Below are positions 62,479 through 64,000 of a DNA stretch of 64,000 nt, piece by piece; position 1 is the stretch's first letter; each line of letters starts with the position of its first letter. Both the position numbers and the translations under genes were made by a program. The notes below the pieces were generated by a model. The model did not search any database and was not told the origin of the DNA. It was given only the letters and a program-made list of their open reading frames with translations. Source of the DNA: Shinella zoogloeoides (lineage in GTDB: Bacteria > Pseudomonadota > Alphaproteobacteria > Rhizobiales > Rhizobiaceae); NCBI RefSeq assembly GCF_033705735.1, contig NZ_CP131130.1, positions 1,739,001-1,803,000 on the forward strand. Direction: 5' to 3'.

Positions 62479-62504
62479 CCCTCATCACAAAATTGTGATG
62501 AGGG
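62479..62504. promoter_or_regulatory. 26-base near-perfect palindrome between the ABC gene and the efflux operon
   Basis: CCCTCATCACAA and TTGTGATGAGGG are perfect inverted 12-mers with two bases between. It starts 4 bases beyond the ABC ATPase stop and about 75 bases upstream of the operator. There is no T-run on either strand, so it is either a factor-dependent end of the ABC transcript or an operator. Confidence 0.5.
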
Positions 62505-62507
62505 TCC

Positions 62508-63509
62508 TCAACGTATCGCTCGGCCATCCGCGTCGAAACGATGCGTCTGACCCGCCGCGGGCGTCGCGAAGACGACGTCGTCGACCGCATAGTGATGCTC
62601 GCCGAACAGCCGTGCCGTAAGCGCACCCACCTTTTCCGATTCGAGATAGACGATCGTATCGGCGCCGAGGTGCTCGACATGCACGACCTTGCCCTGCCAT
62701 TCGCCGCTCTCGCGCGACAGCGTGATGTGCTCCGGGCGCACCCCGACAGTTTTCGCGCCCGCGACACCGAGGCGCGCCGCATCGATGAAGTTCATGCCCG
62801 GCGAACCGATGAAGCCGGCGACGAAGAGGTTGGCCGGACGGTTGTAGAGTTCCATCGGCGAACCGACCTGCTGGATCACGCCCGCATCCAGAACGACGAT
62901 CTTGTCCGCCAGCGTCATCGCCTCAACCTGGTCATGCGTGACGTAGATCATCGTCGCCTTCAGCTCGCGGTGCAGCCTTGCGATCTCCAGACGCGTGTTG
63001 ACGCGCAGCGCCGCGTCGAGATTCGACAGCGGCTCGTCGAAGAGGAAGAGCTTCGGTTCGCGCACGATGGCGCGGCCGATGGCGACGCGCTGGCGCTGGC
63101 CGCCGGAAAGCTCCGCCGGGCGCCGGGCGAGATATTTCTCCAGCGACAGCATGGCCGAGGCCTTGTCGACGCGCTTGTCGATTTCGGGCTTCGGCGTGCC
63201 GGCCTGCTTGAGGCCAAGACCCATATTGTCCTTGACCGACAGGTGCGGATAGAGCGCGTAGGACTGGAACACCATGGCGATGCCGCGCTTGGCCGGCGGC
63301 ACCGTCGCCACTTCCGTCCCGTCGATGGTGATCGAGCCGGACGTCGCGTCCTCGAGGCCGGCGATGATGCGCAGCAGCGTGGACTTGCCGCAGCCCGAGG
63401 GGCCGACGAAGATGACGAATTCGCCGTCCTTCACGTCAAGGTCGATGCCCTTGATCACATCGACATTGCCGAAGGACTTGCGTACGGATTTGAGTTGAAG
63501 AGAGCCCAC
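62508..63509 (-). CDS. Sugar ABC transporter ATP-binding protein, UgpC/MalK type
   Basis: 333 residues. Walker [10 protein letters not shown] (36-44), Q-loop [12 protein letters not shown], signature [27 protein letters not shown] with Walker B, the H-loop THDQ, and a C-terminal OB-type domain ([10 protein letters not shown]...). It is the carbohydrate-uptake class 1 ATPase. GTG start with AAGGGGA seven bases upstream. It follows a Gfo/Idh oxidoreductase by 12 bases, typical of rhizobial sugar-uptake/catabolism operons. Substrate unknown because the permease and binding-protein genes lie outside. Confidence 0.93.
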   Translation of the reverse strand: MGSLQLKSVRKSFGNVDVIKGIDLDVKDGEFVIFVGPSGCGKSTLLRIIAGLEDATSGSITIDGTEVATVPPAKRGIAMVFQSYALYPHLSVKDNMGLGLKQAGTPKPEIDKRVDKASAMLSLEKYLARRPAELSGGQRQRVAIGRAIVREPKLFLFDEPLSNLDAALRVNTRLEIARLHRELKATMIYVTHDQVEAMTLADKIVVLDAGVIQQVGSPMELYNRPANLFVAGFIGSPGMNFIDAARLGVAGAKTVGVRPEHITLSRESGEWQGKVVHVEHLGADTIVYLESEKVGALTARLFGEHHYAVDDVVFATPAAGQTHRFDADGRAIR

Positions 63510-63521
63510 CCGATATCCCCT

Positions 63522-64000
63522 TTAGAGCTTGACCGTCTGACCGGTTCTGACACTTTCGTCGGCGGCGAGGCAGATCCTGAGCGACTGCACCGCATCGTCC
63601 ATGTGCCGTGAAAGATCGATGTCCTCACGGATCGCCTTCAGCACGAAGGCCTGTTCGCGGTCGCACAGTTCCTGATGGCCGGGCTCGCCCGCCATCTTCA
63701 GGTCCTCGTCCGGCGACAGGAACTTCCCGTCCGGCCCGGTCGCCGCGTTGTGAAGGCGGATGACCGCCGTCTTGGTGTGCGTGTCGATGTCGTCGGACTT
63801 GGCGTTCGGGTCCATGACGATGGAGACCGAGCCGTTCGGCGACATGACGTCCTTCACGAAGAAGGCCGTTTCCGAGATCATCGGGCCCCAGCCCGCCTCG
63901 TACCAGCCGAGCGAACCGTCGTCGAACAGCACCTGGAGATGGCCGTAATTGTACATGTCCGGCGCAATCTCGTTCGACAGGCGCAGGCCCATGCCGCGCA
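63522..64000 (-). CDS. Gfo/Idh/MocA family oxidoreductase, C-terminal part only
   Basis: The frame runs off the right edge, so the NAD(P)-binding N-terminus is missing. The visible C-terminal 159 residues have MGLRLSNEIAPDMYNYGHLQVLFDDGSLGWYEAGWGPM, SVSIVMDPN, and the end HQELCDREQAFVLKAIREDIDLSRHMDDAVQSLRICLAADESVRTGQTVKL, the usual terminal helix of this sugar/inositol dehydrogenase family. It leads into the ABC ATPase gene in one operon. Substrate unknown. Confidence 0.85.
   Translation of the reverse strand, partial: RGMGLRLSNEIAPDMYNYGHLQVLFDDGSLGWYEAGWGPMISETAFFVKDVMSPNGSVSIVMDPNAKSDDIDTHTKTAVIRLHNAATGPDGKFLSPDEDLKMAGEPGHQELCDREQAFVLKAIREDIDLSRHMDDAVQSLRICLAADESVRTGQTVKL

Overview
This window looks like a chromosomal segment of a Rhizobiaceae-type alphaproteobacterium (Sinorhizobium/Ensifer, Rhizobium, Shinella or a relative). 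The GC content is high and genes are tightly packed. The transfer-messenger RNA is in the permuted two-piece form with the tag ANDNYAEARLAA, which I recall from rhizobia. The order thyA-folA-hflK-hflC-DUF2065-degP, the divergent miaA/serB pair, ilvIH, and an efflux operon of the smeA-smeB-smeR type also fit. RIME-like palindromic repeats and a second rhizobial-looking palindrome occur between genes. I see no insertion sequence, prophage, CRISPR array or recognisable defence island.

Layout. 1-3.1 kb: end of a GDP-fucose/glycosyltransferase block (gmd, fcl, GT4), bounded by tRNA-Lys(CUU). 3.5-9.6 kb: PhzF-like protein, endonuclease/exonuclease/phosphatase protein, an AsnC/Lrp regulator divergent from a RocB-like peptidase with 21-bp-phased repeats between them, an aminotransferase, and an unlisted 33-residue membrane protein. 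9.7-12.8 kb: ilvC, a TetR regulator, a small conserved protein, and a cold-shock gene with a structured leader. 12.8-19.9 kb: FAD monooxygenase, HxlR regulator divergent from a QorB-like reductase, pdxJ, a membrane protein of the adenylate-cyclase/TolB-associated type, a MerR-LuxR fusion regulator, and a RecD-like helicase. 20-24.4 kb: AbrB-family membrane protein, a cobalt-type nitrile hydratase operon, LysE exporter, aldo/keto reductase. 24.5-27.1 kb: ilvI-ilvH preceded by an apparently leaderless Ile/Leu/Val leader peptide and attenuator. 27.2-31.6 kb: HerA-like ATPase, miaA, serB, GNAT acetyltransferase. 31.7-37.6 kb: the degP-hflCK-folA-thyA strand and a DUF2853 gene. 37.7-39.2 kb: ssrA, sspB, DUF4169 and a ribbon-helix-helix protein. 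39.2-48.9 kb: giant AsmA protein, D-lactate dehydrogenase-like flavoprotein, and an RND pump. 49-57 kb: UvrD, DUF2778 protein, amidase, two poorly known genes and a BetI-like TetR. 57.2-62.5 kb: a second RND operon (adaptor, pump, TetR). 62.5-64 kb: sugar ABC ATPase and a partial Gfo/Idh oxidoreductase.

How the genes work together. Branched-chain amino acid synthesis is covered by ilvIH and ilvC, with leader-peptide attenuation evident for ilvIH. Membrane and periplasmic quality control is covered by hflKC, degP and AsmA. Ribosome rescue (ssrA) sits next to the adaptor that delivers tagged proteins to ClpXP (sspB). Export is covered by two RND systems, neither with an outer-membrane channel gene here.

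The most interesting non-coding signals are the leaderless ilv attenuator, the phased repeats at the asnC/rocB promoter, the duplicated 10-mer in the cspA leader, and the phased TTAC-N6-GTAA pair upstream of the first RND operon. The most interesting small gene is the 33-residue membrane protein. All calls come from reading the sequence; no database search was run.
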